From Hydractinia symbiolongicarpus (Eukaryota; Cnidaria; Hydrozoa; Anthoathecata; Hydractiniidae), in contig NC_079878.1 in the NCBI RefSeq assembly GCF_029227915.1, positions 18,168,001 through 18,232,000 of the forward strand: a DNA stretch of 64,000 nucleotides, read 5' to 3'. Below the pieces are notes generated by a model, which was given only the letters and a program-made list of their open reading frames with translations, ran no database searches and was not told the DNA's origin. The position numbers and the translations under genes were made by a program. Of this stretch, positions 29,401 through 43,533 are shown piece after piece. Position 1 is the stretch's first letter; every line of letters begins with the position of its first letter.

Positions 29401-32400
29401 CTATCAACTACATGCACAGTCTTCTAAAGGCTGTAATACGGCTTTTTGCAGCCTAACAAGGGCTCTACACGTAAATCACGTGCTTCAAGTAGCCTCGACC
29501 GCTGCGGATCAGTCTAGTCATTTCACACTCTATGAACTACGACGCCTCAAATCGTTTTCTATTCCGCAATGGCCATAGAACACCGTCAAGTACGTGGACA
29601 ATCTTCTAAAGGTTATAATACGGCCTTTTGCAGCCTAATAAGAGCCTAACACGTAAGTCACGACTTTCCCGGAGCCCAGACTTGTTGCCATAGGTCTAGT
29701 CATTCCACTCATCATGGACTACAACGCCTCAAGTCGTTTTCCATTCCGCAATGGCCATAGAACACCGTCAAGTACGTGCACAGTCTTCCAAAGGGTTATA
29801 ATACGGCCTTTTGCAGCCTAATAAGGGCCTTACACGTAAATTATGTGCTTCGACGACCATAGACAGGTGGGGATTGGTCTAGTTCTTCCAATGCCAGTGG
29901 ACTGAGACGCCTCAAGTCATTTTTCATTCTGCAATGGCCATAGCACACCGTCAAGTACGTACACACTCTTCCAAAAGGTTATAATACGGCCTTTTGCAGC
30001 CTAATAAGGGCCTTACACGTAAATTATGTGCTTCGACGACCATAGACAGGTGGGGATTGGTCTAGTTCTTCCAATGCTAGTGGACTGAGACGCCTCAAGT
30101 CATTTTTCAATCTGCAATGGCCATGGCACACCGTCAAGTACGTACACACTCCTCCAAAAGGTTATAATACGTCCTTTTGCAGCCTAATTAGGGCCTTGTA
30201 CGTAAATGACGTGCTTCCACGATCATAGACAAGTGGGGATTGGTGTAGTCATTCCACTGTCAGTGGACTACGACGGCTCAAGTCATTTTCCAATCCGCAA
30301 TAGCCATAGAGCACTATCAAATACATGCACAGTCTTCTAAAGGCTGTAATACGGCTTTTTGCAGCCTAACAGGGGCGCTACACGTAAATCACGTGCTTCA
30401 AGTAGCCTCGACCGCTACGGATCAGTCTAGTCCTTTCACACTCTATGAACTACGACGCCTCAAATTGTTTTCTATTCCGCAATGGCCATAGAACACCGTC
30501 AAGTACGTGGACAATCTTCTAAAGGTTATAATACGGCCTTTTGCAGCCTAATAAGAGCCTAACACGTAAGTCACGACTTTCCCGGAGCCCAGACTTGTTG
30601 CCATAGGTCTAGTCATTTCACTCATCATGGACTACAACGCCTCAAGTCGTTTTCCATTCCGCAATGGCCATAGAACACCGTCAAGTACGTGCACAGTCTT
30701 CCAAAGGGTTATAATACGGCCTTTTGCAGCCTAATAAAGGCCTTACACGTAAATGACGTGCTTCTACGAGCATAGACAGGTGGTCATAGGTCTAGTCCTT
30801 GCACTCTTAATGGACTACGACGCATCAAGTCATTTTCCATTCCTCAATTGCCATAGAACACCATTAACTACATGCGCAGTCTTCCAAAAGGTTATAATAC
30901 GGCCTTTTGCAGCCTAATAAGGGCCTTACACGTAAATTATGTGCTTCGACGACCATAGACAGGTGGGGATTGCTCTAGTTCTTCCAATGGCGGTGGACTG
31001 AGACGCCTCAAGTCATTTTTCATTCTGCAATGGCCATAGCACACCGTCAACTACGTACACACTCTTCCAAAAGGTTATAATACGGCCTTTTGCAGCCTAA
31101 TTAGGGCCTTGTACGTAAATGACGTGCTTCCACGACCATAGACAAGACGGGATTGGTGTAGTCATTCCACTGTCAGTGGACTACGACGGCTCAAGTCATT
31201 TTCCAATCCGCAATAGCCATAGAGCACTATCAACTACATGCACAGTCTTCTAAAGGCTGTAATACGGCTTTTTGCAGCCTAACAGGGGCGCTACACGTAA
31301 ATCACGTGCTTCAAGTAGCCTCGACCGCTGCGGATCAGTCTAGTCCTTTCACACTCTATGAACTACGACGCCTCAAATCGTTTTCTATTCCGCAATGGCC
31401 ATAGAACACCGTCAAGTACGTGCACAATCTTCTAAAGGTTATAATACGGCCTTTTGCAGCCTAATAAGAGCCTAACACGTAAGTCACGACTTTCCCGGAG
31501 CCCAGACTTGTTGCCATAGGTCTAGTCATTCCACTCATCATGGACTACAACGCCTCAAGTCGTTTTCCATTCCGCAATGGCCATAGAACACTGTCAAGTA
31601 CGTGCACAGTCTTCCAAAGGGTTATAATACGGCCTTTTGCAGCCTAATAAAGGCCTTACACGTAAATGACGTGCTTCTACGAGCATAGACAGGTGGCCAT
31701 AGGTCTAGTTCTTGCACTCTTAATGGACTACGACGCATCAAGTCGTTTTCCAGTCCTCAATAGCCATAAAACACCGTCAAGTACGTGCACAGTCTTCCAA
31801 AACGTTATAATACGGCCTTTTGCTGTCGAATAAAGGCCTTGCACGTAAATGACGTGCTTCTACGAGCATAGACCGGCGGGGATCAGTCTAGTCCTTTCAC
31901 ACTCTATGAACTACGACGCCTCAAATCGTTTTCTATTCCGCAATGGCCATAGAACACCGTTAAGTGCGTGCACAAACTTCTAAAGGTTATAATACGGCCT
32001 TTTGCAGCCTAATAAAAGCCTAACACGTAAATCACGACCTTCTCGAAGCCCAGACTTGTTGCCATAGGTCTAGTCCTTCCACTCATCATGGACTACGACG
32101 CCTCAAGTCGTTTTTCATTCTGCAATGGCCATAGAACACCATCAACTGCATGCACGGCCTTCTAAAATTTGTAGTACGGTCTTTTGCAGCCTAATAGGGG
32201 CCTTATACATAAATTACGTGCTTCTACGAGCATAGACAGGTGCCCATAGGTCTAGTCCTTGCACTCTTAATAGACTATGACGCATAAAGTCGTTTTCCAG
32301 TCCTCAATAGCCATAAAACACCGTCAAGTACGTGCACAGTCATCCAAAAGGCTATAATACGGCCTTTTGCAGCCTAATTAGGGCCTTGTACGCAAATGAC

Positions 32401-35400
32401 GTGCTTCCACGACCATAGACAAGTGGGGATTGGTCTAGTCATTCCACTGTCAGTGGACTACGACGGCTCAAGTCATTTTCCAATCCGCAATAGCCATAGA
32501 TCACTATCAACTACATGCACAGTCTTCAAAAGGCTGTAATACGGCTTTTTGCAGCCTAACCGGGGCACTACACGTAAATCACGTGCTTCAAGTAGCCTAG
32601 ACAGCTGCGGATCAGTCTAGTCCTTTCACACTCTATGAATTACGACGCCTCAAATCGTTTTCTATTCCTCAATGGCCATAGAACACCGTCAAGTACGTGC
32701 CCAAACTTCTAAAGGTTATAATACGGCCTTTTGCAGCCTAATAAGGGCCTTACACGTAAATGACGTGCTTCTACGAGCATAGACAGGTGCCCATAGGTCT
32801 AGTCCTTGCACTCTTAATAGACTATGACGCATCAAGTCGTTTTCCATTCCTCAATGGCCATAGAACACCATCAACTACATGCGCAGTCTTCTAAAGGCTG
32901 AAATACGGCTTTTTGCAGTCTAACAGGGATCTTACACGTAAATCACGTCTTCCAGGAGCCTAGACAGGTGAGGATCGGTCTGATCCTTCCACTCTCAATG
33001 GACTACGACGCCTCAAGTCGTTTTCCATTCCGCAATGGGAGTAGTACACCGTCAAGTACGTGCACAGTCTTCTAAAGATTATAATACACCCTTTGAAAGC
33101 CTAATAGGGGACTCACACGTCAATGATGTGCTTCTACGAGCATAGACAGGCAGCCATAGGTCTATTCCCTGCACTCTTAATGGACTACGACGCGTCAAGT
33201 CGTTTTCCATTCCGCAATGGCCATAGCACACCGTCAAGTACGTGGAAAGTCCTCCAAAAGGTTATAATACGGCCTTTTGCAGCCTAATAAGGGCCTTACA
33301 CGTAAATTACGTGCTTCGACGACCATAGACAGGTAGGGATTGGTCTAGTTCTTCCAATGCCAGTGGACTAAGACGCCTCAAGTCATTTTCCATTCCGCAA
33401 TGGCCATAGCACACCGTCAAGTACGTACACAGTCTTTCAAAAGGTTATAATACGGCCTTTTACAGCCTAATTAGGTCCTTGTTCGTAAGTGACGTGCTTC
33501 CACGACCATAGACAAGTGCGGATCAGTCTATTCCTTCCACTCATCATGGACTACGACGGCTCAAGTCATTTTCCAATCCGCAATAGCCATAGAACACTAT
33601 CAACTACATGCACAGTCTTCAAACGGCTGTAATACGGCTTTTTGCAGCCTAACAGGGGCGCTACACGTAAATCACGTGCTTCAAGTAGCCTAGACAGCTG
33701 CGGATCAGTCTAGTCCTTTCACACTCTATGAATTACGACGCCTCAAATCGTTTTCTATTCCGCAATGGCCATAGAACACCGTCAAGTACGTGCCCAAACT
33801 TCTAAAGGTTATAATACGGCCTTTTGCAGCCTAATAAGGGCCTTACACGTAAATGACGTGCTTCTACGAGCATAGACAGGTGCCCATAGGTCTACTCCTT
33901 GCACTCTTAATAGACTATGACGCATCAAGTCGTTTTCCATTCCTCAATGGCCATAAAACACCATCAACTACATGCGCAGTCTTCTAAAGGCTGAAATACG
34001 GCTTTTTGCAGCCTAACAGGGATCTTACACGTAAATCACGTCTTCCAGGAGCCTAGACAGGTGAGGATCGGTTCAGTCTTTCTACTCTAAATGGACTACG
34101 ACGTCTCAAGTCGTTTTCCATTCCGCAATGGCCATAGAACACCGTCAAGTACGTGCACAGTCTTCCAAAAGGTTATAACACGGCCTTTTGCAGCCTAATA
34201 AAGGCCTTACACGTAAATGACGTGCTTCGACGACCATAGACAGGTAGGGATTGGTCTAGTTCTTCCAATGCCAGTGGACTGAGACGCCTCAAGTCATTTT
34301 TCATTCTGCAATGGCCATAGCACACCGTCAAGTACGTACACACTCTTCCAAAAGGTTATAATACGGCCTTTTGCAGCCTAATAAGGGCCTTACACGTAAA
34401 TTATGTGCTTCGACGACCATAGACAGGTGGGGATTGGTCTAGTTCTTCCAATGCTAGTGGACTGAGACGCCTCAAGTCATTTTTCATTCTGCAATGGCCA
34501 TAGCACACCGTCAAGTACGTACACACTCTTCCAAAAGGTTATAATACGTCCTTTTGCAGCCTAATTAGGGCCTTGTACGTAAATGACGTGCTTCCACGAC
34601 CATAGACAAGTGGGGATTGGTGTAGTCATTCCACTGTCAGTGGACTACGACGGCTCAAGTCATTTTCCAATCCGCAATAGCCATAGATCACTATCAACTA
34701 CATGCACAGTCTTCTAAAGGCTGTAATACGGCTTTTTGCAGCCTAACAGGGGCGCTACACGTAAATCACGTGCTTCAAGTAGCCTCGACCGCTGCGGATC
34801 AGTCTAGTCCTTTCACACTCTATGAACTACGACGCCTCAAATCGTTTTCTATTCCGCAATGGCCATAGAACACCGTCAAGTACGTGGACAATCTTCTAAA
34901 GGTTATAATACGGCCTTTTGCAGCCTAATAAGAGCCTAACACGTAAGTCACGACTTTCCCGGAGCCCAGACTTGTTGCCATACGTCTAGTCATTCCACTC
35001 ATCATGGACTACAACGCCTCAAGTCGTTTTCCATTCCGCAATGGCCATAGAACACCGTCAAGTACGTGCACAGTCTTCCAAAGGGTTATAATACGGCCTT
35101 TTGCAGCCTAATAAAGGCCTTACACGTAAATAACGTGCTTCTACGAGCATAGACAGGTGGCCATAGGTCTAGTCCTTGCACTCTTAATGGACTACGACGC
35201 ATCAAGTCATTTTCCATTCCTCAATTGCCATAGAACACCATTAACTACATGCGCAGTCTTCCAAAAGGTTATAATACGGCCTTTTGCAGCCTAATAAGGG
35301 CCTTACACGTAAATTATGTGCTTCGACGACCATAGACAGGTGGGGATTGCTCTAGTTCTTCCAATGGCGGTGGACTGAGACGCCTCAAGTCGTTTTTCAT

Positions 35401-38400
35401 TCTGCAATGGCCATAGCACACCGTCAAGTACGTACACACTCTTCCAAAAGGTTATAATACGGCCTTTTGCAGCCTAATAAGGGCCTTACACGTAAATTAT
35501 GTGCTTCGACGACCATAGACAAGTCGGGATTGGTGTAGTCATTCCACTGTCAGTGGACTACGACGCCTCAAGTCATTTTTCATTCTGCAATGGCCATAGC
35601 ACACCGTCAAGTACGTACACACTCTTCCGAAAGGTTATAATACGGCCTTTTGCAGCCTAATTAGGGCCTTGTACGTAAATGACGTGCTTCCACGACCATA
35701 AACAAGTCGGGATTGGTCTAGTCATTCCACTGTCAGTGGACTACGACGGCTCAAGTCATTTTCCAGTCCGCAATAGCCATAGAGCACTATCAACTACATG
35801 CACAGTCTTCTAAAGGCTGTAATACGGCTTTTTGCAGCCTAACAGGGGCTCTACACGTAAATCACGTGCTTCAAGTAGCCTCGACCGCTGCGGATCAGTC
35901 TAGTCCTTTCACACTCTATGAACTACGACGCCTCAAATCGTTTTCTATTCCGCAATGGCCATAGAACACCGTCAAGTACGTGGACAATCTTCTAAAGGTT
36001 ATAATACGGCCTTTTGCAGCCTAATAAGAGCCTAACACGTAAGTCACGACTTTCCCGGAGCCCAGACTTGTTGCCATAGGTCTAGTCATTCCACTCATCA
36101 TGGACTACAACGCCTCAAGTCGTTTTCCATTCCGCAATGGCCATAGAACACCGTCAAGTACGTGCACAGTCTTCCAAAGGGTTATAATACGGCCTTTTGC
36201 AGCCTAATAAAGGCCTTACACGAAAATTATGTGCTTCGACGACCATAGACAGGTGGGGATTGGTCTAGTTCTTCCAATGCCAGTGGACTGAGACGCCTCA
36301 AGTCATTTTTCATTCTGCAATGGCCATAGCACACCGTCAAGTACGTACACACTCTTCCAAAAGGTTATAATACGGCCTTTTGCAGCCTAATAAGGGCCTT
36401 ACACGTAAATTATGTGCTTCGACGACCATAGACAGGTGGGGATTAGTCTAGTTTTTCCAATGCCAGTGGACTGAGACGCCTCAAGTCATTTTTCATTCTG
36501 CAATGGCCATAGCACACCGTCAAGTACGTACACACTCTTCCAAAAGGTTATAATACGGCCTTTTGCAGCCTAATTAGGGCCTTGTACGTAAATGACGTGC
36601 TTCCACGACCATAGACAAGTGGGGATTGGTGTAGTCATTCCACTGTCAGTGGACTACGACGGCTCAAGTCATTTTCCAATCCGCAATAGCCATAGAGCAC
36701 TATCAACTACATGCAAAGTCTTCTAAAGGCTGTAATACGGCTTTTTGCAGCCTAACAGGGGCGCTACACGTAAATCACGTGCTTCAAGTAGCCTCGACCG
36801 CTGCGGATCAGTCTAGTCCTTTCACATTCTATGAACTACGACGCCTCAAATCGTTTTCTATTCCGCAGTGGCCATAGAACACCGTCAAGTACGTGGACAA
36901 TCTTCTAAAGGTTATATTACGGCCTTTTGCAGCCTAATAAGAGCCTAACACGTCAGTCACGACTTTCCCGGAGCCCAGGCTTGTTGCCATAGGTCTAGTC
37001 ATTTCACTCATCATGGACTACAACGCCTCAAGTCGTTTTCCATTCCGCAATGGCCATAGAACACCGTCAAGTACGTGCACAGTCTTCCAAAGGGTTATAA
37101 TACGGCCTTTTGCAGCCCAATAAAGGCCTTACACGTAAATGACGTGCTTCTACGAGCATAGACAGGTGGCCATGGGTCTAGTCCTTGCACTCTTAATGGA
37201 CTACGACGCATCAAGTCGTTTTCCATTCCGCAATAGCCATAGAGCACTATCAACCACATGCACAGTCTTCTAAAGGCTGTAATACGGCTTTTTGCAGCCT
37301 AACAGGGGCCTTACACGTAAATGACGTGCTTCTACGAGCATAGACCGGCGGGGATCAGTCTAGTCCTTTCACACTCTATGAACTACGACGCCCGAAATCG
37401 TTTTCTATTCCGCAATGGCCAAAGAACACCGTTAAGTACGTGCACAAACTTCTAAAGGTTATAATGCGGCCTTTTGCAGCCTAATAAGAGCCTAACACGT
37501 AAGTCACGACCTTCCCGGAGCCCAGACAGGTGAGGATCGGTCTAATCCTTCCCCTCTCAATGGACTTCGACGTCTCAAGTCGTTTTCCATTCCGCAATGG
37601 GAATAGTACACCGTCAAGTACGTGCACAGTCTTCTAAAGATTATAATACACTCTTTGGAAGCCAAATAGGGACCTCACACGTCAATGATGTGCTTCTACG
37701 AGCATAGACAGGCAGTCATAGGTCTATTCCTTGCACTCTTAATGGACTAGGACGGGTCAAGTTGTTTTCCATTCCGCAATGGCCATAGCACACCGTCAAG
37801 TACGTGCACAGTCTTCCAAATGGTTATAATACGGCCTTTTGCAGCCTAATTAGGGCCTTGTACGTAAATGACGTGCTTCCACGACCATAGACAAGTGGGG
37901 ATTGGTCTAGTCATTCCACTGTCAGTGGACTACGACGGCTCAAGTCATTTTCCAATCCGCAATAGCCATAGAACACTATCAACTACATCCACAGTCTTCT
38001 AAAGGCTGTAATACGGCTTTTTGCAGCCTAACAGGGTCTACACGTAAATCACGTGCTTCAAGTAGCCTAGACCTCTGCGGATCGGTCTAGTCCTTCCACT
38101 CTCAATGGACTGCGTTGCCTCAAGTCATTTTCCATTCCGCAATGGCCATACAACACCGTCAAGTACGTGCACAGTCTTCCAAACCGTTATAATACGACCT
38201 TTTGCTGCTGAATGAAGGCCTTACACGTAAATGACTTGCTTCTACGAGCATAGTCCGGCGGGGATCAGTCTAGTCCTTTCACATTCCATGAACTACGACA
38301 CCTCGAATCGTTTTCTATTCCCCAATGGCCATAGAACACCGTCAAGTACGTGCACAATCTTCTAAAGGTTATAATACGGCCTTTTGCAGCCTAACAAGAG

Positions 38401-39120
38401 CCTAACACGTAAGTCACGACCTTCCCGGAGGCCAGACTTGTTTCCATAGGTCTAGTCATTCCACTCATCGTGGACTACGACGCCTCAAGTGGTTTCCCAT
38501 GCTGCAATGGCCATAGAACACCATTAACTGCATGAACGGCCTTCTAAAATTTGTAGTACGGTCTTTTGCAGCCTAATAGGGCCTTATACGTGAATTACGT
38601 GCTTCGACGACCATAGACAGGTTGGGATTGGTCTGGTTCTTCCAATGCCAGTGGACTAAGACGCCTCAAATCATTTTCCATTCCGCAATGGCCATAGCAC
38701 ACCGCCAAGTACGTGCCCAAACTTCTAAAGCTTATAATACGGCCTTTTGCAGCCTAAAAAGGGCCTTACACGTAAATTACGTGCTTCGACGACCATAGAC
38801 AGGTGGAGATTGGTCTATTCCTGGCACTCTTAATGGACTAGGACGCGTCAAGTCGTTTTCCATTCTGCAATGGCCATAGCACACCGTCAAGTACGTGCAC
38901 AGTCTTCCAAAAGGTTAAAATACGGCCTTTTGCAGCCTAAAAAGGGCCTTGTACGCAAATGACGTGCTTCCACGACCTTAGACAAGTGGGGATTGGTCTA
39001 GTCATTCCACTGTCAGTGGACTACGACGGCTCAAGTCATTTTCCAATCCGCAATGGCCATAGCACACCGTCAAGTACGTACACAGTCTTCCAAAAAGCTA
39101 TAATACGGCCTTTTGCAGCC

Positions 39121-41670
39121 TAATTAGGGCCTTGTACGCAAATGACGTGCTTCCACGACCTTAGACAAGTGGGGATTGGTCTAGTCATTCCACTGTCAGT
39201 GGACTACGACGGCTCAAGTCATTTTCCAATCCGCAATAGCCATAGAACACTATCAACTACATGCACAGTCTTCTAAAGGCTGTAATACGGCTATTTGCAG
39301 CCTAACAGGGGCGCTACACGTAAATCACGTGCTTCAAGTAGCCTAGACCACTGCGGATCGGTCTAGTCCTTCCACTCTCAATGGACTGCGTTGCCTCAAG
39401 TCATTTTCCATTCCGCAATGGCCATACAACACCGTCAAGTACGTGCACAGTCTTCTAAAACGTTATAATACGGCCTTTTGCTGCCGAATAAAGGCCTTAC
39501 ACGTAAATGACGTGCTTCTACGAGCATAGACCGGCGGGGATCAGTCTAGTCCTTTCACACTCTATGAACTACGACGCCTCAAATCGTTTTCCATTCTGCA
39601 ATGGCCATAGAACACCATCAACTGCATGCACGGCCTTCTAAAATTTGTAGTACGGTCTTTTGCAGCCTAATAGGGGCCTTATACGTGAATGACGTACTTC
39701 TACGAGCATAGACCGGTGAGGATTTGTTCAGTCTTTCCACTGTCAATGGACTACGACATCTCAAGTGGTTTTCCAATCCGCAATGGCCATAAAAAACCGT
39801 CAAGTACGTGCACAGTCTTCCAAAAGGTTATAATACGGCCTTTGCAGCCTAATAAAGGCCTTACACGTAAATGACGTGCTTCTACGAGCATAGACCGGCG
39901 GGGATCAGTGTAGTCCTTTCACACTCTATGAACTACGACGCCTCAAATCGTTTCCTATTCCGCAATGGCCATAGAACACCATAAACTGCATGCACGGCCT
40001 TCTAAAATTTGTAGTACGGTCTTTTGCAGCCTAATAGGGGCCTTATACGTGAATGACGTACTTCTACGAGCATAGACCGGTGAGGATTTGTTCAGTCTTT
40101 CCACTGTCAATGGACTACGACGTCTCAAGTGGTTTTCCAATCCGCAATGGCCATAAAAAACCGTCAAGTACGTGCACAGTTTTCCAAAAGGTTATAATAC
40201 GGCCTTTGCAGCCTAATAAAGGCCTTACACGTAAATGACGTGCTTCTACGAGCATAGACCGGCGGGGATCAGTGTAGTCCTTTCACACTCTATGAACTAC
40301 GACGCCTGAAATCGTTTCCTATTCCGCAATGGCCACAGAACACCGTCAAGTACGTGCACAATCTTCTAAAGGTTATAATACGGCCTTTTGCAGCCTAATT
40401 AGGGCCTTGTACGCAAATGACGTGCTTCCACGACCTTAGACAAGTGGGGATTGGTCTAGTCATTCCACTGTCAGTGGACTACGACGGCTCAAGTCATTTT
40501 CCAATCCGCAATAGCCATAGAACACTATCAACTACATGCACAGTCTTCTAAAGGCTGTAATACGGCTATTTGCAGCCTAACAGGGGCGCTACACGTAAAT
40601 CACGTGCTTCAAGTAGCCTAGACCACTGCGGATCGGTCTAGTCCTTCCACTCTCAATGGACTGCGTTGCCTCAAGTCATTTTCCATTCCGCAATGGCCAT
40701 ACAACACCGTCAAGTACGTGCACAGTCTTCTAAAACGTTATAATACGGCCTTTTGCTGCCGAATAAAGGCCTTACACGTAAATGACGTGCTTCTACGAGC
40801 ATAGACCGGCGGGGATCAGTCTAGTCCTTTCACACTCTATGAACTACGACGCCTCAAATCGTTTTCCATTCTGCAATGGCCATAGAACACCATCAACTGC
40901 ATGCACGGCCTTCTAAAATTTGTAGTACGGTCTTTTGCAGCCTAATAGGGGCCTTATACGTGAATGACGTACTTCTACGAGCATAGACCGGTGAGGATTT
41001 GTTCAGTCTTTCCACTGTCAATGGACTACGACATCTCAAGTGGTTTTCCAATCCGCAATGGCCATAAAAAACCGTCAAGTACGTGCACAGTCTTCCAAAA
41101 GGTTATAATACGGCCTTTGCAGCCTAATAAAGGCCTTACACGTAAATGACGTGCTTCTACGAGCATAGACCGGCGGGGATCAGTGTAGTCCTTTCACACT
41201 CTATGAACTACGACGCCTCAAATCGTTTTCCATTCTGCAATGGCCATAGAACACCATAAACTGCATGCACGGCCTTCTAAAATTTGTAGTACGGTCTTTT
41301 GCAGCCTAATAGGGGCCTTATACGTGAATGACGTACTTCTACGAGCATAGACCGGTGAGGATTTGTTCAGTCTTTCCACTGTCAATGGACTACGACGTCT
41401 CAAGTGGTTTTCCAATCCGCAATGGCCATAAAAAACCGTCAAGTACGTGCACAGTTTTCCAAAAGGTTATAATACGGCCTTTGCAGCCTAATAAAGGCCT
41501 TACACGTAAATGACGTGCTTCTACGAGCATAGACCGGCGGGGATCAGTGTAGTCCTTTCACACTCTATGAACTACGACGCCTGAAATCGTTTCCTATTCC
41601 GCAATGGCCACAGAACACCGTCAAGTACGTGCACAATCTTCTAAAGGTTATAATACGGCCTTTTGCAGCC
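39121..41670. repeat. Two tandem copies of a 1,275-bp seven-monomer higher-order repeat
   Basis: Copy one is 39,121-40,395 and copy two is 40,396-41,670. Landmarks at 39,121 and 40,396, and at 39,601 and 40,876, keep a constant offset of 1,275. Inside each copy two near-identical 364-bp dimers follow each other, so a 61-residue ORF appears four times (39,689, 40,053, 40,964, 41,328). The dimers differ at single bases such as GACATCTC against GACGTCTC. This is among the most homogeneous parts of the array and lies near its right-hand edge. Confidence 0.85.
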
Positions 41671-43080
41671 TAATAAGAGCGTAACACGTAAGTCACGACC
41701 TTCCCGGAGCCAAGACTTGTTGCCATAGGTCTAGTCATTCCAATCATCGTGGACTACGACGCCTCAAGTTGTTTTCCATTCTGCAATGGCCATAGAACAC
41801 CATCAACTGCATGCACGGCCTTCTAAAGTTTTTGGTACGGTCTTTTGCAGCCTAATAGGGCCTTATACGTTAATTACGTACTTCTACGAGCCTAGACAGG
41901 TGAGGATCGGTCTGATCCTTCCCCTCTCAATGGACTACGACACCTCAAGTCGTTTTCCATTCCGCAATGGCCATAGAACACCGTCAAGTACGTGCACAGT
42001 CTTCCAAAACGTTATAATACGGCCTTTTGCTGCCGAATAAAGGCCTTACACGTAATTGACGTGCTTCTACGAGCATAGACCAGCGGGGATCAGTCTAGTC
42101 CTTTCACACTCTATGAACTACGACGCCTCAAATCGTTTTCTATTCCGCAATGGCCATAGAACACCGTCAAGTACGTGCCCAAACTTCTAAAGCTTATAAT
42201 ACGGGCTTTTGTAGCCTAATAAGGGCCTCACACGTAAATGACGTGCTTCTACGAGCATAGACAGGTGGCCATAGGTCTAGTCCTTGCACTCTTAATGGAC
42301 TATGACGCATCAAGTCGTTTTCCATTCCTCAATGGCCATAGAACACCATCAACTACATGCGCAGTCTTTTAAAGGCTGTAATACGGCTTTTTGCAGCCTA
42401 ACAGGGATCTTACACGTAAATCACGTCTTCCAGGAGCCTAAACAGGTGAGGATCGGTCTGATCCTTCTACTCTCAATGGACTACGACGCCTCAAGTCGTT
42501 TTCCATTCCGCAATGGGAATAGTACACCGTCAAGTACGTGCACAGTCTTCCAAAAGGTTGCACTCTTAATGGACTAGGACGCGTCAAGTCGTTTTCCATT
42601 CCGTAATGGCCATAGCACATCGCCAAGTACGTGCACAGTCTTCCAAAACGTTATAATACGGCCTTTTGCAGCCTAAAAAGGGCCTTACACGTAAATTATG
42701 TGCTTCCACGACCATAGACAGGTGGGGATTGGTCTAGTTCTTCCACTGTCAGTGGACTACGACGGCTCAAGTCATTTTCCAATCCGCAATAGCCATAGAA
42801 CACTATCAACTACATGCACAGTCTTCTAAAGGCTGTAATACGGCTTTTTGCAGCCTAACAGGGGCGCTACACGTAAATGACGTGCTTCTACGAGCATAGA
42901 CCGGCGGGGATCAGTCTAGTCCTTTCACACTCTATGAACTACGACGCCTCAAATCGTTTTCCATTCTGCAATGGCCATAGAACACCATCAACTGCATGCA
43001 CGGCCTTCTATAATTTGTAGTACGGTCTTTTGCAGCCTAATAAGGGCCTTATACGTGAATGACGTGCTTCTATGAGCATA

Positions 43081-43428
43081 GTGGTGTTGGGGGATGAACT
43101 CGAGGATAGGGATGAACAACTAGTGTTCTTAAGCAAGACAACTCAGAGCTAAGGCATAAGCATGTTTCACACCGATATCAATATGATACGGTGCTATGTG
43201 TGGTTGATAAAAACGATCCCCACGAGCATGGATAAAAGGCATACATAAGCACTCAGCACAAGAATAAGCACTTTAAAGGCAATGTACCCCGATATAACTA
43301 CGAGGAATCCGGAATGATTCAGAGACGATACTCTTGGTATTGAGAATTATTACCTTAATCACTTCACGTTACCGGACGATGATACGCGGGATCTATTCGA
43401 GGGGATGTTTGATATTGATATGTCGTAA
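43081..43428 (+). pseudogene. Coding remnant truncated by the satellite junction, function unknown
   Basis: From the first base after the satellite a reading frame is open at once for about 23 codons (acidic, containing GDELEDRDEQLVFLSK). It continues in a second frame with plausible coding character (VSHRYQYDTVLCVVDKND) and passes one in-frame TAA near 43,231. It then moves to a third frame near 43,330 that ends in the acidic tail LPDDDTRDLFEGMFDIDMS and a stop at 43,426-43,428. The composition resembles the acidic 202-aa ORF downstream. I recognise no family. It reads as the 3' end of a gene whose 5' part was lost when the satellite came to lie next to it. It could also be chance coding potential. 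Confidence 0.35.
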
Positions 43429-43533
43429 GCGAGAGCTAATTTTACTACTCTTGTGGGTAGTGAAATTACCACTTTAAAAATATACATATTGACCCTTTTG
43501 GTTGTATGTTAAAAGCCAGTGAAATATTAAAAG

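Larger units (their letters stand above)
1..43080. repeat. Tandem satellite array, monomer about 182 bp
   Basis: The whole stretch is one head-to-tail satellite. The phrase ACGTAAATGACGTGCTTC or a variant recurs every 181-183 bases (for example at 182, 364, 547 and 730), giving about 236 monomers. Conserved blocks are GCAATGGCCATAGAACACC, GTCAAGTACGTGCACAGTC and TTATAATACGGCCTTTTGCA. At least eight monomer classes differ in the middle third: AGACAGGTGGCCATAGG, AGACCGGCGGGGATCAG, AGACAGGTGAGGATCGG, AGACAGGTGGGGATTGG, AGACAAGTCGGGATTGG, CGACCGCTGCGGATCAG, AGACTTGTTGCCATAGG and AGACAGGCAGCCATAGG. Classes alternate and recur as blocks, so there is higher-order structure. Base composition is richer in GC than the flank to the right. 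No foreign insertion is visible inside. Whether it is centromeric, pericentromeric or subtelomeric cannot be told from sequence. Short ORFs within it have no independent support. Confidence 0.97.

Noticed and set aside
1-43080. About 27 short ORFs (60-116 aa) in the satellite as genes
   Set aside because: They shift frame with each monomer, repeat with the satellite, appear on both strands of the same bases and have no domain character.
1-43080. CRISPR array
   Set aside because: The repeat unit is continuous with no unique spacers, and the context is eukaryotic.
1-43080. CENP-B box in the monomer (AGTCGTTTTCCATTCCG region)
   Set aside because: It does not match the required TTCGnnnnAnnCGGG core on either strand.
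1-43080. TATAAT/TACGTGCAC motifs in monomers as promoters
   Set aside because: They are part of the repeat consensus and carry no gene-linked context.
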